Notes: generated by a model from the letters alone, not told the origin. 44,262 nucleotides of DNA from an uncultured Collinsella sp. (GCA_934650975.1 CAKUFW010000011.1:1-44262); one strand, 5' to 3'. Positions 1 through 8,768 are shown, counted from the first letter of the stretch. A program made the numbers and translations.

Positions 1-107
1 GAAGGCTGACTTGTTGCAGCAGAAGGAATGTTGGTACTGAACATTCATCAACTCAGCTAAATAGCCATTTAGCTTAGGCTCTACTGCCGTTCGAGTGCCA
101 TGCCCTC

Positions 108-151
108 GCCACACAAATAACAGGGCAGCCCGCGCTCCTGCGAACTGCCCC
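108..151 (-). terminator. candidate terminator after the zinc-ribbon gene
   Basis: On the minus strand, downstream of the gene ending at 196, GGGCAG (150-145) can pair with CTGCCC (128-123) across a GC-rich loop, followed by the T-rich TGTTATTTGTG. The stem is short and the T-run is broken, so this is a modest call. The rest of 1-195 shows no gene. Confidence 0.35.
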
Positions 152-195
152 GTTCCTCTAACTATCACATCACAGCGCCAACCGGCGCCGCTCCC

Positions 196-1533
196 CTACT
201 TCCCAAAGATCGCGCCGAACAGGCCCTTGCGTTTGGGCTTCTCCTCTCGGTAGGAGCCCTCGGCTGTGGCCGCCACCTGGCGCGGTTGCTCGCTGCCTCC
301 GCGGCGCACGATCTGGTACAGGAACGGCGATTTAACGTATTTGACCTCGATGGGCGTGGCGTGCACGGTACTTTCGCTCGACAGCAGCACGCTCGGATTG
401 AGCGGCGCCACGATATGCGTCTCGCGCTTATCGCTAAACACAACCGCGGCCGCGCGACCCGTCTGGCCGTTCACGGCGATGCGCACCTGCTCGCCGTCGC
501 GGCTGTCCGTCGCCGGGCGGTCAACAAAGTAGACCGGCACCATCACCAGACCATCCTTGTGCTTGCGGGCCTTGCGCGCCCACGTGCGGATGCTCTTTTT
601 ATTGAGCCCCAGGGTCGCCTCGGCATCGTTGCCCGCAACGTCGAGCGCTAGCTTATCAATGACCACCTGGTCCTTGGTGGACGCGTCGACCGAGACGACG
701 CGGAAGTCGCCTTCCTGCATGGCGGGATCGAACGGCCCCACCTTGCCGAAGTCCCACGGCTCCAAAATACCCATAAGACGAACGTCCAGGTAGTTGGCCC
801 TGGGATATGCCCAATCGAGCACCTCGTAGTACACCAGGGTCTCCTTGCTCAGGCCCTTGCCCGGGAAGGACGCCATCATGCGCAGGTCCGCCAGCGCCAT
901 GGGGAAATAGAAGAGCATCATGTCGTTTTGGATCGCATCTTCCACATCATGCCCGGCAAAGGCGTCCGGATACTGGCGCACCAGCTGCAGCGCGTTGGCA
1001 CGCGCCTGCTGTGGGGAGATCTCGCAGGGAACGCCCTGCTCGGGAACGTATTCGGCACCCACGCCCATGGTCAGACGCTTGCTAAACGTGCCAGGCTTGA
1101 GCAGGTCGGCAACGCCAATCTTATTGCCGCAGGACGGGCACTCAAACACGCGCTGGGTCGACTCGCCCTCAAAGGACGCGCCGCAGAAGGGGCAGGGAAT
1201 GCTCACGTGCGTCGCCTCTTGGAACTCCTGCGCCGTTCCGCGATCTTCCCACAGTAGATGCTCCAGAACCGACTGATTGCGCCAGTGCGAATTGAAGAAA
1301 TACCAGTCCGGGTCCTCTGGGCGCTCGAGCTGCGAGACGTGCGTGAGCTTGAGCAGCCCGTCAACTACCGTCAACGGCGTATGACGAATGCCCAGGGCAC
1401 TCTTGGGCTCCCCGGCATCCGCCTTCCACGGAATAACCGTTTCGCAATAGGCGCACTCAAAGCTGCGCTTTGCCTGATGCGAATACATGGGGCCGCCGCA
1501 GTTTTGGCATTTAATGGCAAACATCTCGTCCAT
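196..1533 (-). CDS. double zinc-ribbon protein of unknown function
   Basis: The 445-residue protein has two CxxC...CxxC zinc ribbons, at C9/C12/C27/C30 and C114/C117/C132/C135, followed by a long region without recognisable catalytic motifs and a basic tail (KPKRKGLFGAIFGK). There is no signal peptide or membrane segment, so it is probably cytoplasmic. The layout resembles the 'TFIIB-type zinc ribbon-containing' proteins such as the YdjG group of Bacillus, which sit near PspA- and SPFH-type membrane-stress proteins; no such neighbours are visible here. The start at 1533 is supported by AAAGGAGG about 8 nt upstream. It is divergent from the cation transporter gene. Function unknown; the zinc ribbons are certain, the YdjG comparison is inference. 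Confidence 0.85.
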   Translation of the reverse strand: MDEMFAIKCQNCGGPMYSHQAKRSFECAYCETVIPWKADAGEPKSALGIRHTPLTVVDGLLKLTHVSQLERPEDPDWYFFNSHWRNQSVLEHLLWEDRGTAQEFQEATHVSIPCPFCGASFEGESTQRVFECPSCGNKIGVADLLKPGTFSKRLTMGVGAEYVPEQGVPCEISPQQARANALQLVRQYPDAFAGHDVEDAIQNDMMLFYFPMALADLRMMASFPGKGLSKETLVYYEVLDWAYPRANYLDVRLMGILEPWDFGKVGPFDPAMQEGDFRVVSVDASTKDQVVIDKLALDVAGNDAEATLGLNKKSIRTWARKARKHKDGLVMVPVYFVDRPATDSRDGEQVRIAVNGQTGRAAAVVFSDKRETHIVAPLNPSVLLSSESTVHATPIEVKYVKSPFLYQIVRRGGSEQPRQVAATAEGSYREEKPKRKGLFGAIFGK

Positions 1534-1560
1534 GGAAACGTCCTCCTTTGCACAGGGCTG

Positions 1561-1579
1561 TCGACATTAAGTATGTCGA
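1561..1579. promoter_or_regulatory. 19-bp palindrome, possible operator
   Basis: TCGACATTAAGTATGTCGA is a 7-bp perfect inverted repeat around a 5-nt centre, 28 nt upstream of the zinc-ribbon start codon and inside the 261-nt divergent gap to the CDF gene. Its size and place fit a dimeric repressor site. No regulator is identified. The rest of the gap (1580-1794) shows no other clear structure. Confidence 0.4.
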
Positions 1580-1794
1580 GCAAATCGGCGCGTGCCCATA
1601 CCCATGTGGCCCAAAATGGAGCACTCGCACGGACGAGAAGGCGCAGCGGGCTCGAGGCCGCGCGGACAGCCGCTCGCCTCCGCCTTGCGCCCGTTAGCGC
1701 CGGCAGACCATTGCTGCATTTTCTGAACATCGGCGCACGACGCGCCCGTGCGAGCTACACTATCCCCTTAAACATGATTGTGAGGACGACCGTT

Positions 1795-2976
1795 ATGCTA
1801 TTTGTTAATCGGCTGGTGCATACGCTTGTTCCCGGCAGCGAAAGCGAGCCGGTCGATACCTCCCGCCGCACCAACGCGGGCTTTGCCGCAAGCCTTATCT
1901 GCATCGGGCTCAACATTACGCTGTGCCTGGCCAAGGGCATCGCGGGCCTGCTCGCGGGTTCCGTCTCGCTTGTCGCCGACGCCTTCAACAACCTCTCCGA
2001 TGCCTCGAGCAACATCGTGAGCCTGCTCGGATTCCGCTTTGCCAGCCGCCCGGCCGACGAGGGGCACCCTTATGGCCACGGCCGCTACGAGTACCTGGCT
2101 GGTCTGTTTGTCGCCGTCCTGGTTTGCGCTGTCGGCATCAACCTGATCTTGGAGTCGGTCACCAAGATCATCAAGCCCTCCCCCACCGCGTATTCGGCGC
2201 TGTCCGTGGCCGCCCTTCTCCTGTCCATGCTCGTCAAGTTCTGGATGGCGGCGTTCAACCGCACGCTGGGCAACCGCATCGATTCCGAGACGCTCATCGC
2301 CACGGCGCAGGACTCCAAAAACGACGTCATCACCTCGGGTTCGGTTCTGGCGGCAGCGCTCATTTCGCAGACGACCGGCTTTGACCTCGACGGCTGGGCA
2401 GGCCTGGGCGTAGGCATCTTCATCTGCGTCAGCGGCATGGGCCTGGTGCGCGACGCCATCAGCCCGCTGTTGGGACAAGCGCCCGACCCCAAGCTCGTCC
2501 AGGAAATCCGCGACAAGATCATGTCGTATCCGCAGGTCCTGGGCACGCACGACCTGATGGTGCACGACTACGGCCCCGGTCGCCAATTTGCCAGCGCCCA
2601 CGTGGAGATGCCCGGCGAGGGCGATGCGTTTGAGCACCACGAGATCTTGGACACCATCGAGCACGACATCAAACGCCAGATGGGCATCGACATCACGCTG
2701 CACTGCGACCCCATCGCCACAACCGGCGACGACCTGCGCGGCTGGGTCAAACGCGGCATCATGCAGATCGACCCCGCACTCTCCATCCACGATCTGCACG
2801 AGCACGACGGCTTCGTCTCGTTTGACCTAGTACGCCCCGACGGCTTTGACATATCCGACGAAGAGCTGCTGGAGCTCGTCACGCGCATCGTGCACGAGCG
2901 CCGGCCCGATGCCTCGTGCGTCGTCACGTTTGACTCGGGCTTTAGCTCGCCCGACCGCCCGGCAGAGCAGCTGTAG
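1795..2976 (+). CDS. cation diffusion facilitator (CDF) metal transporter
   Basis: This 393-residue protein belongs to the CDF family, which exports divalent metals (Zn, Mn, Fe or Co) in exchange for protons. It has the usual membrane half with family motifs: DAFNNLSDASSNI in the metal-binding helix and HPYGHGRYEYLAGL after it. A cytoplasmic ferredoxin-like dimerisation domain follows (region around MVHDYGPGRQFASAHVEMP). The C-terminus is about 80 residues longer than a minimal CDF and includes a second small domain (from around WVKRGIMQIDP). The open frame runs far upstream, but ATG 1795 has GAGGA at 1782-1786 with 8-nt spacing, and the protein then begins at the expected distance from the first helix. 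It converges on the next gene with only 12 nt between. The metal cannot be told from sequence alone. Confidence 0.9.
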   Translation: MLFVNRLVHTLVPGSESEPVDTSRRTNAGFAASLICIGLNITLCLAKGIAGLLAGSVSLVADAFNNLSDASSNIVSLLGFRFASRPADEGHPYGHGRYEYLAGLFVAVLVCAVGINLILESVTKIIKPSPTAYSALSVAALLLSMLVKFWMAAFNRTLGNRIDSETLIATAQDSKNDVITSGSVLAAALISQTTGFDLDGWAGLGVGIFICVSGMGLVRDAISPLLGQAPDPKLVQEIRDKIMSYPQVLGTHDLMVHDYGPGRQFASAHVEMPGEGDAFEHHEILDTIEHDIKRQMGIDITLHCDPIATTGDDLRGWVKRGIMQIDPALSIHDLHEHDGFVSFDLVRPDGFDISDEELLELVTRIVHERRPDASCVVTFDSGFSSPDRPAEQL

Positions 2977-2988
2977 CCCGCTTAGCTG

Positions 2989-3945
2989 TTAATTGCCCTG
3001 CGCGCCCGAAATACCGTTTTGCAGGGTATCCCAGGCGTTCGTCGCCATGTCGCCCAGGTTCTGCGCGGTGTCACCGAGATTCTGAGCCGTGTCGCCCAGT
3101 TGCTGAGCCTTATCTCCCAGCTCCTGAGCCTTGTTGCTCAGGTCCTCCAGCGTATTGGAGCTCGAACTGTCCGTAGCGCCCTGATCGCCGGACACGTTGC
3201 CTGACGAGCCGTCCTTGCGTGTGAGCTGAACCTCCAAGTTGCCGTTGTCGTTGTAGTAGGCAGACGTTACGACCCAGTTGGCATCGACGACGGGCGTCGA
3301 GCCATCATCGGTCAGGATGACGGCGTTCGAAAGGTCGGCCCCGCGCGACTTGAGGAGCTTCTTGGCATTGGACCAATACTGCCCCGGGATATCGCTCAGG
3401 TCGACGGCGGCAGACTGAGTGGTCTCAGCCTGCTCGGTCGTAGTGTCGGTCGTAGCGCCCCGCTTGTTGAGCATGCCCGACACGATGGCAAACACAACCG
3501 ACAGGGCAAAGAAAATCGCCAGCACAATCAGGATCTTCTTGATCACACTCGACGAACGCGAAGGCTTCTTCTCCTCGTCCTCGCCATACTGGGGAATCGA
3601 TTTGGAATACTCGCGGTACGGCTCACGCGCATACCGGTCGCGCGACTCGTAGCGTGACTGTGCCGTGCGCGGCATATATGTCGTCTGCTGAGGTTGCGGA
3701 ATGGGATTTTGCAGCAGGTCATCATAAGGGTCTGCCGCCGCGTTGCCGTAAGGGTTCTGCGACGAGCCACCAAACGGGTCCTGCGGTGCGTTTCCGTAGT
3801 TCACAACGCGTGTGGGATCGGCAGAAGCCCGTGTTGCATCGGGAGCGGCGTAGCCGGGATTCGGCACAACGCGGGTCGTATCGGCACCATTGCCCGTCCG
3901 CGGGGAGCCGTAGCCGCCCATTACGGTCGTCTTGTCCTGATCCAT
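2989..3945 (-). CDS. single-pass membrane protein with PASTA-like domain and heptad tail
   Basis: The 318-residue protein has four parts. Residues 1-130 are low-complexity and rich in Asn, Pro, Gln and Tyr, with repeated threonine motifs (DKTTVMGG, DTTRVV, DPTRVV). One membrane helix lies at about 134-158. A compact domain follows at about 182-245 (IPGQYWSNAKKLLKSRG...NGNLEVQLTRK) whose pattern resembles a PASTA domain. The tail holds five consecutive seven-residue repeats of the form LGDxAQx (about 275-310). The likely topology is N-terminus in, C-terminus out. RBS GAAAGGAATC lies at 3960-3951. The PASTA resemblance is by eye. The threonine motifs could be kinase or FHA targets, but that is speculation. 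Function unknown. Confidence 0.8.
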   Translation of the reverse strand: MDQDKTTVMGGYGSPRTGNGADTTRVVPNPGYAAPDATRASADPTRVVNYGNAPQDPFGGSSQNPYGNAAADPYDDLLQNPIPQPQQTTYMPRTAQSRYESRDRYAREPYREYSKSIPQYGEDEEKKPSRSSSVIKKILIVLAIFFALSVVFAIVSGMLNKRGATTDTTTEQAETTQSAAVDLSDIPGQYWSNAKKLLKSRGADLSNAVILTDDGSTPVVDANWVVTSAYYNDNGNLEVQLTRKDGSSGNVSGDQGATDSSSSNTLEDLSNKAQELGDKAQQLGDTAQNLGDTAQNLGDMATNAWDTLQNGISGAQGN

Positions 3946-4082
3946 GCAACGATTCCTTTCCGTCGCCCGTAAGCATCAAGTTATCCATGCATTCTACCCG
4001 CGCAAAAGCCTATGATGGGCAAAGCCCACCGGTATCTACAAGACATGCGCGGCCGACGGTCATAAGCGAATCGAGGAACGTC

Positions 4083-4319
4083 ATGGCAAAAAGCAAGCTC
4101 ATCAAGGACACGACGCGTGCCGAGCGCGAGGAGATCATCAAGCTGGCGCTCGCGGGCTGCGGAAACGGCAGCTGCGACAACTGCGGTAGCTGCAGCCTGG
4201 GAGCCGGCGACCCCTACGGCACCTACCAGCCCTACATTGACGGCGAGATGGAAATCGCCGACATCAACATGATGGTCGCCGAGCGCAACGCCAAACTCTT
4301 CGGCCTCCAGCGCGGCTAA
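4083..4319 (+). CDS. small Cys-cluster protein (78 aa)
   Basis: This is a short soluble protein with a tight cysteine cluster, C26-x4-C31-x2-C34-x2-C37 (CGNGSCDNCGSC), rich in Gly, Asn and Ser. It sits between an N-terminal basic helix and a C-terminal helix. The spacing suits a metal or Fe-S site, but I do not recognise the family. GAGGAA (4072-4077) lies 5 nt before ATG 4083; the frame is open further upstream, but that part overlaps the neighbouring promoter region and has no better start. It is divergent from the membrane protein at 2989-3945 and is followed by a large inverted-repeat element at 4353. Existence is likely; function unknown. Confidence 0.7.
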   Translation: MAKSKLIKDTTRAEREEIIKLALAGCGNGSCDNCGSCSLGAGDPYGTYQPYIDGEMEIADINMMVAERNAKLFGLQRG

Positions 4320-4352
4320 TACCTCCCCGCTTGGGTCGTGTACCACGAAATA

Positions 4353-4490
4353 CGCCCATCTACTACGTTTAACCCAAGGGTGCTAACCATAGCCAAATTT
4401 GCGTTAACAAAACCGCAGGTAAACGTTTTGCTGCATTGTTAAAAAACGCTCCATGGTCGGTCCAACCCGGGTAAACGTAGTAGATGGGCG
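4353..4490. repeat. long inverted-repeat element, family A copy 1
   Basis: The 19-bp arms 4353-4371 (CGCCCATCTACTACGTTTA) and 4472-4490 are perfect reverse complements. Imperfect pairing continues outward for about 15 nt on each side. The 100-nt centre contains AACAAAACCGCAGGTAAACG and, further on, ATGGTCG. Both are shared with the element at 6735-6894, although the arms differ apart from TACTACG. With the terminator at 4544 it fills the gap 4320-4612. Confidence 0.9.
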
Positions 4491-4543
4491 CTTTTCATGG
4501 CACGGCTGACCCAGATGGCTTGTTTGTGGAGCCAATTGGCATC

Positions 4544-4589
4544 AAAAAGTCCCCGGCGGCGCTGTGTTTTGCGCCACCGGGGACTTTGA
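4544..4589 (-). terminator. strong rho-independent terminator
   Basis: 17-nt arms 4546-4562 and 4571-4587 pair with one wobble around an 8-nt loop; the stem includes GTCCCCGG/CCGGGGAC. On the minus strand a run of T follows, as expected for the end of the gene at 4613-6631. The flanking A and T runs would let it also work for plus-strand transcripts. Confidence 0.8.
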
Positions 4590-4612
4590 AATTCAGTTCT
4601 TGCGGCCTTGCT

Positions 4613-6631
4613 CTACTCGTTGGGCACGTATGTAGCCTTTGCACGCTCGGGCGTTACATCCTGACCGCTGGAATAACTCGAGTCGAAGGCGTGCGCAACC
4701 AAGTCGTGCGTATCCCATGCCATGCAGTCAAATACGCCGGTATCGAGGACAACGATGTAGCCCTTGCCGTCGTAGTAGAAATGGTCCTCGGTAAAGTTGT
4801 CCTCATCGTCGAGACCATCGTTATATGCGGAGTCCATATCCGACTTTGCCGTTTTGATCGCCTGCTTGGCCTCGCTCTTGAGCGTGTCGAATGAAAGGCC
4901 GTGCTGTGCAAGCGAGTCTTCGAGAGAGACCTGCTCGCCCGTCTTGAGGTTGTAGTACGCCGACCTCGTCATTTGTACCGATCGATACGGAGGTTGATAG
5001 CTGCGTGTAAACGTACGCACGCAGGCGATATCGCCGTCAATCGAGACGATCTCGGCCGTGTACACCATGGTCACGCGGCTGTCCTCGTCATCCAACGAGG
5101 CCCGCTTGCTCGCGTCGAGCGTGTCCGCAACAAGCTGGACCATGTCCTTGTTGAACTTGGCGACGCCCACGCCTTGGCCCTTCACCTGAGGATAAGTCCA
5201 CGTAGCCGTGATCTGGCACGTGTCATCGGGAGACGGGTTCAGCGGGCCTTCGCCAACTGCAGCCGTAAAGTCGACATCCTGCGTGGCAGAAACGGCCTCG
5301 TAGCTCGTCTGCGCACTGTCATCGTCCTTCGACTTCAGCTGCTCCAGCGTCGTGGCGACCGTTGCGATGGCGCCATTAACCGAGTTCTCGTCGGCATACA
5401 GGAAACCAATACCGCCCAAAGAGGCGGAATCGACTTCATTCGGGGCAACAAGGTCGGTCATGGCTTTGAATGACTTGCCGTCGTAGCCAATGAATTTAAC
5501 TTGGTATTCGTGAGTAGAAGGACCACTTTCACCAGAGAGATCGCTTTGTTTAATTGCTGTCCCATGGTCATACCACTGCGAAAAACCAATCTTGCCCTCG
5601 TATTCATCAAGCCAGACAGACACACACGCCTGCTGATGAGATACGTTTACCTCTGGCGTGTAGACCTTCTCAATCTCGCCATTCTTATACGCCCAGACCT
5701 CAAGATGCGCAGCGGCTGCGTTATCCCCACGGTCCACCGGTTCATCGGAATACTCAATCAGCAGCTCGTCTTGACCATCGCCATCAAAGTCAATGAGCTT
5801 GGCGTAAGCAACACCCTGGGCTCCATACGCATATTCGTCGAACCCGACAGCCTCGCCCTCGCCGTGCTTCTTTTGGTACTCGAGAATCTTATCAGTGAAC
5901 AGCTCGTTTGCCGTCTTGACCGCCGCCTTGGCAGATGCCTTGGCCTCCTTCTTGGACTGCGTGAGCTCAACGCTCTTAGGGGCGTCCGAACCTTCCTTGG
6001 TATAGTCGACCTTCATGGTGGTCGTGCTCTTCTTTTTGCCCTTGCCCGAGGTAATGGTCATCTGGTACTTCTGATCGGGCAGCTCGCCAAAGTCCTCCAT
6101 GGCAAAGCCGTCCTCGCCGTCGACCTTGATGGTATAGCTCTTGCCCTTGCCGGACGCCGGAGCCAGCTCGACGGTATAGCTCTTGAGCTTTTTTCCTTTG
6201 CTGTTCTTGGGCAGCACTTTAGTCTCGCATGCGCAGACAACGTAGCCCTTGCCGCCCGAAGTCACCTCGGACGACGAGCCGATGCGCGGCACGATGACGA
6301 TTGCCGCTACGATGGCGACAACGGCAACGCCGCCGATAACGGCAGCAACGATACGGCCACTGTGCTTGGGCTTCTTGGGCTGCGGCGTCGGAACAAACGG
6401 CTGAGCGGCCTCAGCAGGCTCGGTCATAGGCTCCTCATAACGAGGCTGCGCCGCCATATGAACCGGGGCACCCTGAGGAGCGTGCTGCCCCGCAGGAGCG
6501 GCCGCCGGCGCATCCCCTACCGGAAACGCCACAGGCTCCGCCTGGTCCTCAGCGCCACCCACGCGAGCGCCGCAGCTCGTGCAAAACGTGGAGCCATCGG
6601 GTATCTGAGCTCCGCACTTGGTGCAATACAT
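4613..6631 (-). CDS. zinc-ribbon membrane-anchored protein with DUF3298-like C-terminus
   Basis: This is a 672-residue protein if started at ATG 6631, which has GGGAG 5 nt upstream. An ATG at 6643 adds four residues and has a poorer site. It begins with a zinc ribbon (C3/C6/C17/C20, MYCTKCGAQI...FCTSCG), then a Pro/Ala-rich linker and one membrane helix at about 91-116. A large, presumably extracytoplasmic part follows. It contains a DxDxDG-type calcium-like loop (LIDFDGDGQDELLIEY), as in FG-GAP/VCBS repeats, and a C-terminal region (YYNLKTGEQVSLEDSL...FYYDGKGYIVVL) resembling the DUF3298 sensing domain of RsiV-type anti-sigma factors. A role in envelope sensing is inference. The gene is bracketed by two copies of repeat family A. 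Confidence 0.85.
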   Translation of the reverse strand: MYCTKCGAQIPDGSTFCTSCGARVGGAEDQAEPVAFPVGDAPAAAPAGQHAPQGAPVHMAAQPRYEEPMTEPAEAAQPFVPTPQPKKPKHSGRIVAAVIGGVAVVAIVAAIVIVPRIGSSSEVTSGGKGYVVCACETKVLPKNSKGKKLKSYTVELAPASGKGKSYTIKVDGEDGFAMEDFGELPDQKYQMTITSGKGKKKSTTTMKVDYTKEGSDAPKSVELTQSKKEAKASAKAAVKTANELFTDKILEYQKKHGEGEAVGFDEYAYGAQGVAYAKLIDFDGDGQDELLIEYSDEPVDRGDNAAAAHLEVWAYKNGEIEKVYTPEVNVSHQQACVSVWLDEYEGKIGFSQWYDHGTAIKQSDLSGESGPSTHEYQVKFIGYDGKSFKAMTDLVAPNEVDSASLGGIGFLYADENSVNGAIATVATTLEQLKSKDDDSAQTSYEAVSATQDVDFTAAVGEGPLNPSPDDTCQITATWTYPQVKGQGVGVAKFNKDMVQLVADTLDASKRASLDDEDSRVTMVYTAEIVSIDGDIACVRTFTRSYQPPYRSVQMTRSAYYNLKTGEQVSLEDSLAQHGLSFDTLKSEAKQAIKTAKSDMDSAYNDGLDDEDNFTEDHFYYDGKGYIVVLDTGVFDCMAWDTHDLVAHAFDSSYSSGQDVTPERAKATYVPNE

Positions 6632-6734
6632 CGCATCTCCCATCTCTCATCGCAGCCGCAATGCGCCCGCGTAGTTCTTCCAACTACACCGTACGAGAGA
6701 AATCCCCGTTCTTGTTGCGCAACATTGCCGCCAC

Positions 6735-6894
6735 GTCCAAAACTATGCCGGTTTACTACGATAAATCGCCCGAACCTGAGCACGCTACTTTGCAGAAAAA
6801 CAAAACCGCAGGTAGACGAATCGGTCATAATCGGAAAATCCAGATATGGTCGAGGTATACCGATTCATCGTAGTAAACCGGCATAGTTTTGGAC
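6735..6894. repeat. long inverted-repeat element, family A copy 2
   Basis: The 34-nt arms at 6735-6768 and 6861-6894 are reverse complements with a single mismatch; the arm contains GCCGGTTTACTACGAT. The 92-nt centre carries AACAAAACCGCAGGTAGACG and ATGGTCG, as in the copy at 4353-4490. It lies upstream of the zinc-ribbon gene. It occupies most of the 400-nt gap 6632-7031, together with the GGGAC repeat at 6935 and the fhs terminator at 6975. Confidence 0.95.
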
Positions 6895-6934
6895 AATCGA
6901 CCCCATACGGATAGCCTCATTGACCCAACAGCCG

Positions 6935-6966
6935 CAAAATGATCCGTTTTCCTCCGTCCCCTTGGG
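6935..6966 (-). repeat. GGGAC-core repeat, family B copy 1
   Basis: On the minus strand this reads GGGGACGGAGGAAAACG followed by GATCATTTTG. A 27-nt stretch (6935-6961) matches 41079-41105 at 26 of 27 positions, and its central part matches 28193-28206. TGATCC and GGATCA flank the core as a 6-bp inverted repeat. It directly follows the fhs terminator, as the copy at 28193 follows that of the yerC-like gene. Confidence 0.75.
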
Positions 6967-6969
6967 ATC

Positions 6970-7008
6970 AAGAAGCCCCGCCGGGCCTTGGTGGGCTCGA
7001 CGGGGCGG
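6970..7008 (-). terminator. fhs terminator
   Basis: On the minus strand GCCCCGTCGAGCC (7006-6994) pairs with GGCCCGGCGGGGC (6987-6975), with a mismatch and a wobble, followed by TTCTTG. It lies 25 nt after the fhs stop. Confidence 0.7.
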
Positions 7009-7031
7009 GCAAGCGGCTATGGGCGGCGGGC

Positions 7032-8699
7032 TTAGAACAGGCCGGTGATGTTGCCGTCGTTGTCGACGTCGATGTTCTCGGCCGCGGGGACCTTGGGCAG
7101 GCCCGGCATGGTCAGGACGCTGCCGGTCAGCGCGACCACAAAGTGAGCGCCGGCGGAAACCTTGAGCTCGCGCACGGTGATGCGGAAGCCCTCGGGGGCA
7201 CCGAGGGCCTTAGCGTTGTCGCTAAAGCTGTACTGCGTCTTGGCCACGCACACCGGCAGGTTGCCAAAGCCGTTCTCGCGCAGCTCGGCGAGCTGGCGCT
7301 TAGCGGCGGGCGTAAAGTCCACGCCGTCGGCACGATAAACCTTGGTCGCAACGGCCTCGAGGGCATCGGCGATATCAGCGCCATCCTCATAGGCAAACTT
7401 GAGCTCGCTCGGCTGCTCGATCAGGCGCATGACCTCGTCAGCCAACTCGAGCGCACCCTCGCCGCCCTTGGCCCAAACCTCGGACAGCTTAACGTTAACG
7501 CCAAGCTTCTGGCACTCGGACTCAATGAGCTCAAGCTCCGCCTCGGTGTCCGTCGGGAAGCGGTTGATGGCAACCACGCAGGGCAGGCCGTAGACATTCT
7601 GAATGTTGTCGACGTGGCGCAGCAGGTTGGGCATACCGGCTTTGAGGGCCTCGAGGTTCTCCTCGTTGAGGTCGGCCTTGGCGACACCGCCGTTGTACTT
7701 AAGGGCGCGAGCGGTGGCGACGATCACGACGGCGCTGGGACGAACGCCCGTCATGCGGCACTTGATGTCGAGGAACTTCTCGGCACCCAGGTCGGCACCG
7801 AAGCCGGCCTCGGTAATGGCAACATCGCCAAAACGCATGGCCATGCGCGTGGCCATGATGGAATTGCAGCCGTGGGCAATGTTGGCGAAGGGGCCGCCGT
7901 GCACAAACGCAGGCGTACCCTCGAGCGTCTGAACCAGATTAGGCTTGAGCGCGTCCTTGAGGAGTGCCGCCATGGCGCCCTGAGCCTTAAGGTCGCGGGC
8001 GCGGACGGGCTCGCCGGCGAAACTATAGCCGACGACGATCTCGCCCAAGCGCTCCTTGAGGTCATTGATGCTCGTGGACAGGCACAGGATTGCCATGACC
8101 TCGGAGGCAACGGTGATGTCGAAGCCGTCCTCGCGCGGCACGCCCTGAGCCTTGCCGCCAATGCCGTCGATGACGTGGCGCAGCTGACGGTCGTTCATGT
8201 CGACGACGCGCTTCCAGGTGATGCGCTTGACGTCGATGCCGAGCTGGTTGCCCTGCTGAATATGGTTGTCGAGCATGGCGGCCAGCAGGTTGTTGGCGGC
8301 ACCGATGGCATGGAAGTCACCGGTAAAGTGCAGGTTGATGTCCTCCATGGGGATGACCTGGGCCCAACCGCCGCCGGCGGCACCGCCCTTCACGCCAAAC
8401 ACGGGACCGAGCGAAGGTTCGCGCAGGGCCACGGCGCTCTTGACGCCGCGACGGCGCAGGCCGTCGGCCAGACCGATGGTCGTGGTAGTCTTGCCCTCGC
8501 CTGCGGGCGTGGGGTTGATAGCGGTCACGAGGACAAGCTTGGCCTGGTGATCAGTTGGCTCGTTGAGCAGGGAGTAGTCGACCTTTGCCTTATCAAAGCC
8601 GTACGGAATCAGATGCTTAACGTCGACGCCGGCGTTCTTGGCCACCTCGGTAATAGGCAGCGGCGTAACAGAACGTGCGATTTCGATGTCAGTAGGCAT
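7032..8699 (-). CDS. fhs: formate-tetrahydrofolate ligase
   Basis: The 555-residue enzyme makes 10-formyl-tetrahydrofolate from formate, ATP and tetrahydrofolate in the cytoplasm, feeding one-carbon units into purine and amino-acid synthesis. Length and motifs are standard for the family. The ATP-binding loop [18 protein letters not shown] lies near residue 70, followed by [19 protein letters not shown] and [14 protein letters not shown], and [11 protein letters not shown] and [11 protein letters not shown] further on. The start at 8699 ([11 protein letters not shown]) fits the family N-terminus and has AAAGGA about 8 nt upstream; the longer open frame to 8876 runs into ruvB and is not used. 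It has its own promoter candidate and terminator, so it is probably monocistronic. Confidence 0.97.
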   Translation of the reverse strand: MPTDIEIARSVTPLPITEVAKNAGVDVKHLIPYGFDKAKVDYSLLNEPTDHQAKLVLVTAINPTPAGEGKTTTTIGLADGLRRRGVKSAVALREPSLGPVFGVKGGAAGGGWAQVIPMEDINLHFTGDFHAIGAANNLLAAMLDNHIQQGNQLGIDVKRITWKRVVDMNDRQLRHVIDGIGGKAQGVPREDGFDITVASEVMAILCLSTSINDLKERLGEIVVGYSFAGEPVRARDLKAQGAMAALLKDALKPNLVQTLEGTPAFVHGGPFANIAHGCNSIMATRMAMRFGDVAITEAGFGADLGAEKFLDIKCRMTGVRPSAVVIVATARALKYNGGVAKADLNEENLEALKAGMPNLLRHVDNIQNVYGLPCVVAINRFPTDTEAELELIESECQKLGVNVKLSEVWAKGGEGALELADEVMRLIEQPSELKFAYEDGADIADALEAVATKVYRADGVDFTPAAKRQLAELRENGFGNLPVCVAKTQYSFSDNAKALGAPEGFRITVRELKVSAGAHFVVALTGSVLTMPGLPKVPAAENIDVDNDGNITGLF

Positions 8700-8739
8700 G
8701 GGCGGTCCTTTCGTTACCGGATGAGAAAAAGACCAATCC

Positions 8740-8768
8740 AGCATAGCACGCACGCGCAATAGTAAAAA
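8740..8768 (-). promoter_or_regulatory. candidate fhs promoter
   Basis: The minus strand has an extended -10, TGCTATGCT (TATGCT at 8745-8740), with a weak TTTTTA at 8768-8763 and 17-nt spacing. Transcription would start near 8733, giving a leader of about 34 nt with the RBS. Call rests on motif match only. Confidence 0.5.

Noticed and set aside
1..195. Coding sequence or RNA gene at the left edge
   Set aside because: No frame with a recognisable product and no tRNA or rRNA pattern; only a weak terminator-like hairpin.
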